Shown here in pieces: positions 1 to 8,009 of a stretch of DNA of 64,000 nt (position 1 is the stretch's first letter; each line of letters opens with the position of its first letter). Under the pieces are notes generated by a model. The model ran no database searches and was not told where the DNA came from. It was given only the letters and a program-made list of their open reading frames with translations. Both the position numbers and the translations under genes were made by a program. The DNA is from Neotamlana nanhaiensis (GTDB taxonomy: Bacteria; Bacteroidota; Bacteroidia; Flavobacteriales; Flavobacteriaceae): positions 186,001 through 250,000 of the forward strand of contig NZ_JTDV01000003.1 in NCBI RefSeq assembly GCF_000943555.1, in the 5' to 3' direction.

Positions 1-1079
1 ATAAGCAAAGTTTTAGTGGTGTATTTAATTACAATTGGTATCCAAATTCAAAGGTGTCAAATAGGTTAGATTTATTTAATATTCAATACGTAAAAAATCT
101 AAATATTGATAATTATTTTAGGGTTTATGGTAATTCCTTCAATAGGTTGAATAACATAGCTCAAAATATTGGATATATAGGAGAAGATGAAAGTTTAAAT
201 ATTCCAGGAGCCGAAAATAAAGTTAATGAAGCTGATGTTTTTATTGAAGATGTACTTACTAACAACACATCGCTTACCAACGAGGATGAAGATTTTATAA
301 CCGTTTCAAATATTAACGAACGTAAAATTAGGTTAACTGAAAATAACCTTATTTTGGCCTCTAGTTTTAGTTTTGTTAACGATGAGCGTGTTAATTTGTT
401 TGATAATGATTTTTCAATTTTTAGAGCAAAACTAGAGGTTGCAGGTAACTTATTTGCAACAGCGGCAAATTTAATGGGCTTAGAAAGGAATAGCGATGGA
501 AGATTTGAAATTTTAAATGTCGCCTTTTCACAATACACCAAAGCGGAGCTCGATTATATAAAACACTGGGATTTAGGTAGAAATAACGTGTTAGCTATAC
601 GAAGCTTTTTTGGTATTGCCATACCTTATGGTAACTCTAATAGTATTCCGTTTTCAAAAAGTTTCTTTGCTGGAGGTCCTAACGATAATAGAGCGTGGAC
701 AGCTTATGGTTTAGGTCCAGGAAGTCTTGAAACTACAAACGAGTTTAACGAAGCTAACTTAAAAATAGCATTAAGCGCAGAGCAGCGTTTTAACATTGCT
801 GGAAGTTTAAATGGCGCCTTATTTATTGATGCTGGTAATATATGGAACGTATTAGATAATGTGAATGATGCTCGAGCTACTTTTACGGGCTTTAACTCGT
901 TAGAAGATATAGCTCTTGGTTCAGGTTTTGGTTTACGTTACGATTTTAGTTTCTTTGTTTTTCGTTTCGATATTGGCTTTAAAACTTACGATCCTTCTTA
1001 TCAAGATGAAAATCGTTGGTTTAACGATTACAATTTCTCGAATGCTGTTTATAACATCGGTATTAACTATCCGTTCTAA
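1..1079 (+). CDS. Omp85/BamA-superfamily outer-membrane protein, C-terminal part (TamL-like)
   Basis: This is the C-terminal beta-barrel of an Omp85-family outer-membrane protein. The frame is open to the left edge, so the amino-terminal part lies outside the window; the internal GTG at 54 is not the real start. Alternating aromatic and hydrophobic strands, the segment KSFFAGGPNDNRAW (the conserved extracellular-loop region of Omp85 barrels) and a final phenylalanine after YNIGINYP, as in a beta-signal, support the call. Omp85 proteins insert or translocate proteins at the outer membrane. In flavobacteria a TamL-type lipoprotein of this family commonly lies beside the aldolase and accD genes, which matches the context here. 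It could also be another BamA paralogue; without the POTRA region I cannot separate TamL from BamA. Confidence 0.82.
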   Translation, partial: KQSFSGVFNYNWYPNSKVSNRLDLFNIQYVKNLNIDNYFRVYGNSFNRLNNIAQNIGYIGEDESLNIPGAENKVNEADVFIEDVLTNNTSLTNEDEDFITVSNINERKIRLTENNLILASSFSFVNDERVNLFDNDFSIFRAKLEVAGNLFATAANLMGLERNSDGRFEILNVAFSQYTKAELDYIKHWDLGRNNVLAIRSFFGIAIPYGNSNSIPFSKSFFAGGPNDNRAWTAYGLGPGSLETTNEFNEANLKIALSAEQRFNIAGSLNGALFIDAGNIWNVLDNVNDARATFTGFNSLEDIALGSGFGLRYDFSFFVFRFDIGFKTYDPSYQDENRWFNDYNFSNAVYNIGINYPF

Positions 1080-1150
1080 TACTATAACGTTTTAGGTGTT
1101 TTTAGTGCTTTAAAAATTAAAAACCGTAAACAATTGTGTAAAAATTGATT

Positions 1151-1158
1151 ACTTTTGA
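1151..1158 (+). promoter_or_regulatory. Bacteroidota-type -7 box for fbaA
   Basis: TACTTTTG matches the TAnnTTTG -7 consensus of the Bacteroidota primary sigma factor and lies about 36 bases before the aldolase start. A TTG is found upstream at 1134-1136, but only 14 bases away, shorter than usual, so the -33 element is uncertain. Confidence 0.5.
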
Positions 1159-1194
1159 ATTCAACTAATTGAAAAATAAAATTAATTTATAAAC

Positions 1195-2262
1195 ATGGCA
1201 CATAACATAAAACCAGGCGTTGCCACCGGCGATGAAGTTCAAGAAATATTTAAACACGCAAAAGCTAATAGTTATGCTTTACCAGCGGTAAATGTAATTG
1301 GTTCCGATACGATAAATGGTGTATTAGAAACCGCTCGAGATTTAAATGCTCCAGTAATTATACAGTTTTCAAATGGTGGTGCGCAATTTAATGCCGGTAA
1401 AGGTTTAAGTAACGATGGCCAAAAGGCAGCTATAGCAGGTGCGGTAGCAGGCGCAAAGCATGTTCATACGTTATCTGAAGCGTATGGTGTTCCAGTTATT
1501 TTACATACCGATCACTGTGCAAAAAAGTTATTACCTTGGATTGATGGTATGCTTGAAGCGAGCGAAAAGCATTTTGCTGAAACAGGTAAGCCGTTATTTA
1601 GCTCGCATATGATTGATCTTTCAGAAGAGCCAATCGAAGAAAATATCGAAATCTGTAAAACCTATTTAGAAAGAATGTCTAAAATGGGAATGACTTTAGA
1701 GATTGAATTAGGTATTACTGGAGGTGAAGAAGATGGTGTAGATAATAGCGATGTAGACGATTCTAAATTATACACCCAACCAGAAGAAGTAGCTTACGCT
1801 TACGAAGAATTAAGTAAAGTAAGTCCACGTTTTACCATTGCGGCTGCTTTTGGTAACGTACACGGTGTTTACAAACCAGGAAATGTAAAATTAACGCCAA
1901 AAATCTTAAAAAATTCTCAAGAATATATTTCTGAAAAATATGGTGTCGGTCATAATCACATCGATTTTGTATTCCATGGCGGTTCAGGATCTTCGGTTGA
2001 AGAAATTCGCGAAGGTATTAGCTATGGTGTAATTAAAATGAATATTGATACCGATTTACAATATGCGTTTATGTGTGGTATTCGTGATTATATGGGTGAT
2101 AAAGCTGAATATTTAAAGGCTCAAATAGGAAACCCTGAAGGTGACGATGTACCAAACAAAAAATTCTACGATCCACGTGTTTGGTTACGTGAAGGTGAAA
2201 AAACCTTTGTAGAACGCTTAAAAAAGGCTTTCGAAGATTTAAATAATGTAAATACATTATAA
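1195..2262 (+). CDS. fbaA: class II fructose-bisphosphate aldolase
   Basis: This is a zinc-dependent aldolase that cleaves or forms fructose 1,6-bisphosphate in cytoplasmic glycolysis and gluconeogenesis. The 355 residues match the FbaA (class II A) size. Visible family motifs are LHTDHCAKK with zinc-binding and catalytic residues, SSHMIDLSEEP, GNVHGVY with a zinc histidine, DFVFHGGSGS for phosphate and zinc binding, and KMNIDTDLQYAF near the C-terminus. The ATG at 1195 follows an A-rich leader with no Shine-Dalgarno, normal for this phylum. It has its own promoter-like box and a terminator hairpin follows directly, so it is probably monocistronic although accD lies downstream on the same strand. 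The family identity is secure. Confidence 0.97.
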   Translation: MAHNIKPGVATGDEVQEIFKHAKANSYALPAVNVIGSDTINGVLETARDLNAPVIIQFSNGGAQFNAGKGLSNDGQKAAIAGAVAGAKHVHTLSEAYGVPVILHTDHCAKKLLPWIDGMLEASEKHFAETGKPLFSSHMIDLSEEPIEENIEICKTYLERMSKMGMTLEIELGITGGEEDGVDNSDVDDSKLYTQPEEVAYAYEELSKVSPRFTIAAAFGNVHGVYKPGNVKLTPKILKNSQEYISEKYGVGHNHIDFVFHGGSGSSVEEIREGISYGVIKMNIDTDLQYAFMCGIRDYMGDKAEYLKAQIGNPEGDDVPNKKFYDPRVWLREGEKTFVERLKKAFEDLNNVNTL

Positions 2263-2282
2263 TAGATTAGCTAAAATTCATA

Positions 2283-2316
2283 AAAAAAGATTCTGTTTTT
2301 ACAGAATCTTTTTTTG
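2283..2316 (+). terminator. rho-independent terminator after fbaA
   Basis: AAAAAGATTCTG and CAGAATCTTTTT form an inverted repeat around a loop of about six bases, followed by a T-tract. It lies 20 bases after the aldolase stop. Confidence 0.85.
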
Positions 2317-2409
2317 TTTAATTTATTTTAAAACAAGGAGTTAAGTGTGTGTTTTTATGTGTGTATTCAATAAAAAGGTATAACATTTACTCAATAAGTA
2401 AAAAAGGTT

Positions 2410-2417
2410 TAATTTTG
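2410..2417 (+). promoter_or_regulatory. -7 box for accD
   Basis: TAATTTTG fits TAnnTTTG and lies about 88 bases before the accD start. No good TTG is visible at the -33 position. This leaves a leader of about 80 bases for the carboxyltransferase mRNA. Confidence 0.4.
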
Positions 2418-2504
2418 TAATCAGGCTTTTTACGAAAGCCATAAATAACTAACAAATTTGAAACTGTTTAGATTTATTAAAATCTATAAAAAAATATATA
2501 TCAT

Positions 2505-3362
2505 ATGTCTTGGTTTAAGAGAAAAACAAAAGGAATTACAACCACTACCGAAGAGAAAAAAGACACACCTCGCGGACTTTGGTATAAATCGCCAACTGGT
2601 AAAATTGTAGATACCGAAGAATTAGAAAAAAACTTTTATGTGAGTCCAGAAGATGGGTATCACGTACGTATTGGTAGTAAAGAATACTTCGAAATTCTTT
2701 TTGATGATAATGAATTTAAAGAACTCGATGCAAACTTAGAATCTAAAGATCCGTTAAAGTTTGTAGACACTAAAAAATATCCAGACCGTTTAAAATCTGC
2801 TCAAGAAAAAACAAAGTTAAAAGATGCTGTTAGAGTAGGTGTAGGTAAATCTAAAGGAAAAGACTTAGTGGTAGCTTGTATGGATTTTGCCTTTATTGGT
2901 GGTTCTATGGGAAGTGTTGTAGGTGAAAAAATTGCTCGTGCAGCAGATTATGCCTTAAAGAAAAAACTACCTTTAATGGTTATTTCAAAATCTGGTGGTG
3001 CGCGTATGATGGAAGCGGCATTGTCTTTAATGCAATTAGCTAAAACATCGGTAAAATTGGCACAATTGGCCGATGCTAAATTACCATATATTTCGTTGTG
3101 TACTGATCCTACAACGGGAGGAACAACAGCATCATTCGCTATGTTAGGTGATATAAATATTAGTGAGCCAGGAGCCTTAATTGGTTTTGCAGGACCAAGA
3201 ATTGTTAAGGACACCACTGGTAAAGATTTACCAGAAGGTTTCCAATCTGCAGAGTTTTTATTAGAACACGGTTTCTTAGATTTTATTACAGTAAGAAACG
3301 AGCTTAAAAACAAAGTAAATCAGTATATCGATTTAATTATGAATCAGCCATTACGTGCTTAA
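2505..3362 (+). CDS. accD: acetyl-CoA carboxylase carboxyltransferase subunit beta
   Basis: AccD is the beta half of the carboxyltransferase that moves CO2 from carboxybiotin to acetyl-CoA, the first step of fatty-acid synthesis; it partners AccA, which is not in this window. The crotonase-like core is clear ([47 protein letters not shown]) and the 285-residue length is normal. The amino-terminal part aligns in pattern with the usual zinc ribbon ([35 protein letters not shown]), but every expected zinc cysteine is replaced by Ser, Gly or Asp. The first cysteine in the protein is near residue 124. I believe cysteine-less ribbons are usual in flavobacterial AccD, so this is probably a lineage trait and not damage. 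Confidence 0.96.
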   Translation: MSWFKRKTKGITTTTEEKKDTPRGLWYKSPTGKIVDTEELEKNFYVSPEDGYHVRIGSKEYFEILFDDNEFKELDANLESKDPLKFVDTKKYPDRLKSAQEKTKLKDAVRVGVGKSKGKDLVVACMDFAFIGGSMGSVVGEKIARAADYALKKKLPLMVISKSGGARMMEAALSLMQLAKTSVKLAQLADAKLPYISLCTDPTTGGTTASFAMLGDINISEPGALIGFAGPRIVKDTTGKDLPEGFQSAEFLLEHGFLDFITVRNELKNKVNQYIDLIMNQPLRA

Positions 3363-3387
3363 TTCAATTTTAAAATAAAACTTTTTT

Positions 3388-3426
3388 AGCCGCTATTTTT
3401 AGCCGCTATTTTTAGCGGCTTTTTTG
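3388..3426 (+). terminator. terminator after accD with a duplicated 5' arm
   Basis: AGCCGCT (3401-3407) pairs with AGCGGCT (3414-3420), followed by a T-run. The 5' arm with its T-rich loop is present twice in tandem (3388-3400 and 3401-3413), so two alternative hairpins sharing one 3' arm are possible. Confidence 0.85.
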
Positions 3427-3554
3427 TTGGCTCGTTTAGTGTCTTGCGTTTATGATTTTACCAGTTAGAGATGTCTTTTTTGTAACATTTTTTATTCAAC
3501 TTATACTAATAATTAAATAGAATATACTATTTGATAATTAAAAAAAAGTAGGTT

Positions 3555-3821
3555 ATGGGTGGAGAAGGTTCAATGGCAGCAGCCAACAATTCATTAAAAA
3601 ACAATAGAAAATTATTAGCTAAACGAAAAGATAAGAAAGTTTTATCTGGTAGTTATAGCGGTGCTGAAATGAAATCTTTCCCTAAATCTACACCAGAGTT
3701 GCTTGAAAAAATAAAACAACAAACGTTAAGAGAAAATACAAACTATAAACGTAAACTTGTTTATATAACCCTTGTATTGATGATGCTTTTGGCTTTATTT
3801 GTTTATTATATTTTGGTATAA
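3555..3821 (+). CDS. small single-pass membrane protein, unknown function
   Basis: This 88-residue protein has a hydrophilic, strongly basic first 65 residues (many Lys, Asn and Ser) and one carboxy-terminal hydrophobic helix (about residues 66-88, KLVYITLVLMMLLALFVYYI). The composition suggests a cytoplasmic N-terminus with a tail-anchored helix. It lies alone between the accD terminator and a convergent aminotransferase, with its own downstream hairpin. I see no catalytic or binding motif. Similar short tail-anchored proteins are often annotated as hypothetical in flavobacteria. The codon pattern looks like that of the neighbours and the frame is intact, so I regard it as a real gene of unknown role. 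Confidence 0.7.
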   Translation: MGGEGSMAAANNSLKNNRKLLAKRKDKKVLSGSYSGAEMKSFPKSTPELLEKIKQQTLRENTNYKRKLVYITLVLMMLLALFVYYILV

Positions 3822-3827
3822 AAAAAA

Positions 3828-3866
3828 GACCTGTCGGGTTTTTAAAACTTGACAGGTCAAAATAAA
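3828..3866. terminator. bidirectional terminator
   Basis: GACCTGTC (3828-3835) pairs with GACAGGTC (3851-3858). A-rich and T-rich flanks on both sides allow termination of both the small membrane-protein gene and the leftward aminotransferase gene. Confidence 0.8.
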
Positions 3867-3887
3867 ATATAATCTTGTTTCAGTTTG

Positions 3888-5072
3888 TTAGCTTACAGCT
3901 TCCTTAATACGTTTTATAGCTTCAATAATTTGTTCTTGCGAAGCGGCATAAGAAATACGAATACAGTCTGGGTTACCAAAAGCTTCACCTGTTACGGTGG
4001 CAACTAGAGCTTCTTCAAGTAAGTACAATGAAAAATCTGTTGCATTGTTTATGGTTTTTCCACGTAAAGTCTTTCCGAAGTAATGCGATATATTAGGGAA
4101 TACATAAAAAGCACCATCTGGAACATTACAGTTAAAGCCTTCAATATCGTTTAATAAACCTAGAATTAAATCTCTTCGTTCTTTAAATTCTTCAATCATG
4201 TACGATACTTTCTCTGGAGATTCTGTACATGCGGTTATAACAGCGCGTTGTGCGATACAGTTGGCACCACTTGTTGCTTGCCCTTGAAGTTTATTACAAG
4301 CTCTAGCAATTTTTTCTGGAGCGCCAATATACCCAATACGCCATCCAGTCATTGCAAATGCTTTAGATACACCATTTACAGTAATGGTTCTGTCGTACAT
4401 GTCTTCAAATTCAGCAATACTAGTATGACCTTTACCGTAGTTTATGTGTTCGTAAATTTCATCTGAAACTACATAAATATCTGGATGCTTTTTAAATACT
4501 TCAACCAAGGCTTGTAGCTCTTCTTTACTGTAAACAGAACCACTCGGGTTACAAGGCGAGCTAAACCACATCATTTTAGTTTTTGGAGTAATGGCAGCTT
4601 CAAGTTGTTCTGCTGTCATTTTAAAGTCGGTTTCAATCGATGTTTTTACTTCAACAGGAACACCGCCAAAAAGCTTTACAATATCAGAGTAACTTACCCA
4701 ATACGGACATGGTAAAATAACTTCATCACCATCATTAAGCATGACACCAGCAATGTTAAAAAGCGCTTGTTTAGCTCCTGTAGAAACTACAATTTGACTT
4801 GGTGTGTAAGTTAAATTGTTATCGCGTTTAAACTTGGTAATAATGGCATCTTTTAATTCGTCATAACCATCAACAGGTGTGTACGAGTTATAATTGTCGT
4901 TAATGGCTTTAATGGCTGCGTCTTTTATAAAATCGGGCGTGTTAAAGTCTGGTTCGCCTAAGCTTAAGCCAATAATGTCTTTGCCTTCGCCTCTTAATTC
5001 GCGTGCTTTTGCCGCCATAGCTAACGTAGCAGACGTAGCCATGCTTAAAATTCTATCGGATAGTAGTTGCAT
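3888..5072 (-). CDS. class I pyridoxal-phosphate aminotransferase (aspartate aminotransferase type)
   Basis: This is a fold-type I aminotransferase that probably transfers amino groups between aspartate or a related amino acid and 2-oxoglutarate in the cytoplasm. The 394-residue length fits the aspartate aminotransferase I-gamma group. Visible signatures are LSLGEPDFNTP near the N-terminus, YTPVDGYDELKDAI, WFSSPCNPSGSVYSKEEL, VSDEIYEHI, and the PLP-lysine motif SKAFAMTGWRIGY around residue 240, followed by the substrate-carboxylate arginine region RISYAAS near the C-terminus. It starts 19 bases after the desaturase stop on the same strand, so the two may be cotranscribed, though their functions are not obviously linked. 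The exact substrate (aspartate, prephenate or another) cannot be decided from sequence alone. Confidence 0.92.
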   Translation of the reverse strand: MQLLSDRILSMATSATLAMAAKARELRGEGKDIIGLSLGEPDFNTPDFIKDAAIKAINDNYNSYTPVDGYDELKDAIITKFKRDNNLTYTPSQIVVSTGAKQALFNIAGVMLNDGDEVILPCPYWVSYSDIVKLFGGVPVEVKTSIETDFKMTAEQLEAAITPKTKMMWFSSPCNPSGSVYSKEELQALVEVFKKHPDIYVVSDEIYEHINYGKGHTSIAEFEDMYDRTITVNGVSKAFAMTGWRIGYIGAPEKIARACNKLQGQATSGANCIAQRAVITACTESPEKVSYMIEEFKERRDLILGLLNDIEGFNCNVPDGAFYVFPNISHYFGKTLRGKTINNATDFSLYLLEEALVATVTGEAFGNPDCIRISYAASQEQIIEAIKRIKEAVS

Positions 5073-5091
5073 TTTGTATGTAAAAAGTTGA

Positions 5092-6192
5092 TTAAACTTG
5101 TAAAGCAGGTTTCATGCCCATTTCTTTTAAGTATTTAAAATGAGAAATAATAGCCTTACGGGTGGTTTTATATTCGTTGTATGGTAAGTTGAATTCTTTA
5201 GCGGTTTCCCTAACAATTTTTGAGATTTTTGTATAATGCACATGGCTTATGTGTGGGAAAATATGATGCTCTACTTGGTGGTTTAATCCGCCAGTAAACC
5301 AATTAACAATACGGTTTTTTGTGCTAAAGTTAATGGTTGTTTTAAGTTGGTGAATGGCCCAAGTGTTTTTCATAGTGCCGTTTTCTTCAGGCAATGGCAT
5401 TTCGGCTTCTTCCATAACATGTGCTAATTGAAACACGACACTTAAAATAAGTCCTGCGGTGTAGTGCATTACAAAAAAGCCTAAAAGTACTTTCCACCAA
5501 GCAATATCTAAAATTAGCATTGGCAATACAATCCAGATACTAACATATATTAATTTCGAAATAACTAGTTTACTCCAGTTCCAAACTGGATTTGGGAATT
5601 TTCCGTAAGAAAGCTTGCGTTTCATATAGCGACGCATTTGTTGCCAATCGGTAGTGATAGCCCAATTAATAGTTAATAAACCATATAATAAAATAGAGTA
5701 GTAATGTTGAAATTTATGGTACCATTTCCACTCAGAGTGTTTTGTAAAGCGTAAAATACGTCCTGCATCTAAATCTTCATCATGTCCATGAATATTAGTG
5801 TAAGTATGGTGTAAAACATTGTGTTGTACTTGCCAATTGTAAACATTACCAGCAAGAATATAAATACTGCTTCCCATTAAACGGTTAACCCATTCTTTAT
5901 TAGAGAACGAACCGTGGTTGCCATCGTGCATTACATTCATGCCAACGCCAGCCATACCAATGCCCATTACAATAGTAAGTAGTAATTGCGCCCAACCAGG
6001 AATATTTAAGGTTAATATTAAAAAATAAGGGGCTAAAAATAACGAAAACATGACAATTGTTTTTACCCAGATTTTCCAGTTTCCGGTCCGCTTAACGTTA
6101 TTTTCTTTAAAGTAATTGTTAACTCTTTTATTTAAAGTTCTAAAAAATTTTGCTGAATCCGTTCGAGAGAACGATAATGTCTGTTTAGTCAT
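5092..6192 (-). CDS. front-end fatty acid desaturase (linoleoyl-CoA/acyl-lipid desaturase family)
   Basis: This is a membrane di-iron desaturase that introduces a cis double bond into fatty acyl chains. The three histidine boxes are visible: HDGNHG, HNVLHH and the QVEHH box with its leading glutamine (HQVEHHIFP) that marks front-end type enzymes. Hydrophobic pairs (for example VMFSLFLAPYFLILTL and LLLTIVMGIGMAGVGM) give four or more membrane helices. No cytochrome b5 domain is fused. I chose the ATG at 6192 (protein MTKQTLSF...): a longer frame opens at 6264, but that would start upstream of the -7 box at 6245-6252. It is divergent from rsmG. Regioselectivity (delta-5, delta-6 or other) cannot be read from the sequence. 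Confidence 0.9.
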   Translation of the reverse strand: MTKQTLSFSRTDSAKFFRTLNKRVNNYFKENNVKRTGNWKIWVKTIVMFSLFLAPYFLILTLNIPGWAQLLLTIVMGIGMAGVGMNVMHDGNHGSFSNKEWVNRLMGSSIYILAGNVYNWQVQHNVLHHTYTNIHGHDEDLDAGRILRFTKHSEWKWYHKFQHYYSILLYGLLTINWAITTDWQQMRRYMKRKLSYGKFPNPVWNWSKLVISKLIYVSIWIVLPMLILDIAWWKVLLGFFVMHYTAGLILSVVFQLAHVMEEAEMPLPEENGTMKNTWAIHQLKTTINFSTKNRIVNWFTGGLNHQVEHHIFPHISHVHYTKISKIVRETAKEFNLPYNEYKTTRKAIISHFKYLKEMGMKPALQV

Positions 6193-6244
6193 GATAATAA
6201 ATTTAATATAGCATTCAATAAAATTAGAAAAACTATATTCCGTG

Positions 6245-6252
6245 CAAATATA
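6245..6252 (-). promoter_or_regulatory. -7 box for the desaturase gene
   Basis: Read on the minus strand this is TATATTTG, an exact TAnnTTTG match about 52 bases before the chosen start. It argues against the longer upstream start at 6264. Confidence 0.55.
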
Positions 6253-6309
6253 GTTATAAACCAACTGAAGTAATAACGTTTTTTAGTAAAATAATGTATT
6301 TAAAAAGCA

Positions 6310-6317
6310 TATTTTTG
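6310..6317 (+). promoter_or_regulatory. -7 box for rsmG
   Basis: TATTTTTG matches TAnnTTTG and lies 17 bases before the rsmG ATG, which implies a very short leader of about ten bases. Confidence 0.5.
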
Positions 6318-6334
6318 TTGAAAATTTAACAGAA

Positions 6335-6961
6335 ATGGAGCTTATTTTAAAGTACTTTCCAGATTTAACTGAAACCCAAATACATCAGTTTAAATTATTA
6401 GAAAATCTTTATCAAGACTGGAATTTAAAAATAAACGTGGTGTCTCGAAAAGATATAGACGAACTGTATTTACGCCATGTTTTGCATTCTTTAGGTATTG
6501 CTAAAGTGATGCGCTTTGCTAGTGGAAGCCGCATTATGGATGTTGGTACAGGTGGTGGTTTTCCTGGGATTCCGTTAGCTATTATGTTTCCAGAATGCTC
6601 TTTTCATTTAGTAGATAGTATCGCTAAAAAGTTGAAAGTTGTAAATGAAGTTGTTGAAGGTTTAGAACTTACTAATGTAAAAACAACGCATACCCGAGTT
6701 GAAGAAATTAACGAAACTTACGATTTTATTGTAAGTAGAGCCGTTGCAGCAATGCCAACTTTTGTGCATTGGGTAAAAGGTAAAATTGCTAAAAAACAGC
6801 AAAACGAATTAAAAAATGGGATTTTATATTTAAAGGGTGGTAATTTATCGGAAGAGTTAGAAACCTATACCACGGCAACTATTTATAATTTAACCGATTT
6901 TTATGATGAAGATTTCTTTGAAACTAAAAAAGTGGTTCATTTACCTTTAAAGTATAAATAG
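6335..6961 (+). CDS. rsmG: 16S rRNA (guanine527-N7)-methyltransferase
   Basis: RsmG (GidB) uses S-adenosylmethionine to methylate N7 of G527 in 16S rRNA. The 208 residues match the family length. The SAM-binding loop is clear at DVGTGGGFPGIPLAIMFP, followed by FHLVDSIAKKLKVV, the acidic turn that holds the ribose, and the family segment FIVSRAVAAMPTFV. It is divergent from the desaturase gene with an intergenic region of about 140 bases that carries promoter boxes for both strands. The next gene, a TPR protein, is convergent. The frame is intact and the start is the first ATG after the promoter box. Identity is secure. Confidence 0.96.
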   Translation: MELILKYFPDLTETQIHQFKLLENLYQDWNLKINVVSRKDIDELYLRHVLHSLGIAKVMRFASGSRIMDVGTGGGFPGIPLAIMFPECSFHLVDSIAKKLKVVNEVVEGLELTNVKTTHTRVEEINETYDFIVSRAVAAMPTFVHWVKGKIAKKQQNELKNGILYLKGGNLSEELETYTTATIYNLTDFYDEDFFETKKVVHLPLKYK

Positions 6962-6989
6962 AGATTTTAATGTTGAGTTAACTTCTTAA

Positions 6990-7946
6990 TTACTCAAGCT
7001 TCATTAACGCGTTTACATTATTATTAAAGTAAAAATATTGGTTTTTATGCCAATATGTGTTTTTATAAACTTCAATACTATTTATAGGTGCATTAGGAGA
7101 AATAATGTTGTTGGCTTTTTCGAAATTTGATTTTGCTAAATCGAAATTATTCAGCCTAAAATGGCACATAGCCAATCCTAAATAAGCGTCAAAATCTGTG
7201 GCATCGAATTCTAAAACTTTAGTAAAATCTGTTAACGCATTTTCAAATTTGCCAATAAATAAATTTGCTGCTCCGCGGTAAAAGTAACTATAAGCATTGT
7301 TTCTATCGGCTCTAATTACAACCGATAAATCGCGTTTGGCTTCAAGATAATATTTAATGTCCATAAAAAAGGTAGCGCGACTAAAATATGAATCAACCGA
7401 AGGTTCTAAATAAATGGCAGCATTATAATCGGCCATTGCATTTTTATGATTCTCTAAAGCGCTGTAAGCATGACCGCGTAAAATATAGACTCTGGCAAAA
7501 TTGGGCGCTTCTTTTAAAATTTTAGTAAAATCGGTTATGGCATTTTCAAATTCGCCCATATCTAGTTTTACACAAGCTAAACTATACAAGGCATCAATAA
7601 AATCGTCATCAAGCATATAGGCTTTGGCATAATCTTGTTTGGCACCAGGCAAATCTTGTAAACTGTATTTAGAGTTTCCGCGATTAAAATAGGTGTCGGC
7701 TTCAGGTTTTTCAATTATAATTCTGGAGTAATCTACAATAGCGCCTCTAAAATCACCCAAATCATTTTTTGCAATACCACGCTGAAAAATAGCATCGTAA
7801 TGATTGGGTTCTTCTTTTATAATAGCATCTAAAATAGAAATGCGTTCTTCTAAATTTGAAGTTCTTAAGGCTTGCCTATACATTTTCTTTACCTGAGCAA
7901 AATTAAGAATAGGCAATAATATTACGAGTGCTAGCAGTTTTTTCAT
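6990..7946 (-). CDS. secreted tetratricopeptide-repeat protein
   Basis: This 318-residue protein begins with a signal peptide (MKKLLALVILLPILNFAQ, cleavage expected after the Ala or Gln) and continues as about eight consecutive TPR units of 34 residues, recognisable by repeated patterns such as DAIFQRGIAKNDLGDFRGAI and DAYLGLAMCHFRLNNFDLAK. It probably acts as a periplasmic or surface scaffold for protein contacts; no catalytic motif is seen. I preferred the ATG at 7946 to one 36 bases further upstream because it places the signal peptide at the N-terminus. It follows the ECF42-type sigma gene on the same strand with a gap of about 60 bases, so it may be cotranscribed with it. The specific role is unknown. 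Confidence 0.8.
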   Translation of the reverse strand: MKKLLALVILLPILNFAQVKKMYRQALRTSNLEERISILDAIIKEEPNHYDAIFQRGIAKNDLGDFRGAIVDYSRIIIEKPEADTYFNRGNSKYSLQDLPGAKQDYAKAYMLDDDFIDALYSLACVKLDMGEFENAITDFTKILKEAPNFARVYILRGHAYSALENHKNAMADYNAAIYLEPSVDSYFSRATFFMDIKYYLEAKRDLSVVIRADRNNAYSYFYRGAANLFIGKFENALTDFTKVLEFDATDFDAYLGLAMCHFRLNNFDLAKSNFEKANNIISPNAPINSIEVYKNTYWHKNQYFYFNNNVNALMKLE

Positions 7947-8009
7947 GGTGAAATAGGGAGCAAAAAATATGCCGTTTTTCACATAAAGATAATATAGTTT
8001 TCTAAAAAG

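Noticed and set aside
5092-6264. Longer desaturase start at 6264
   Set aside because: The extra 24 residues would be encoded across and upstream of the TATATTTG box; the family begins near MTKQTL.
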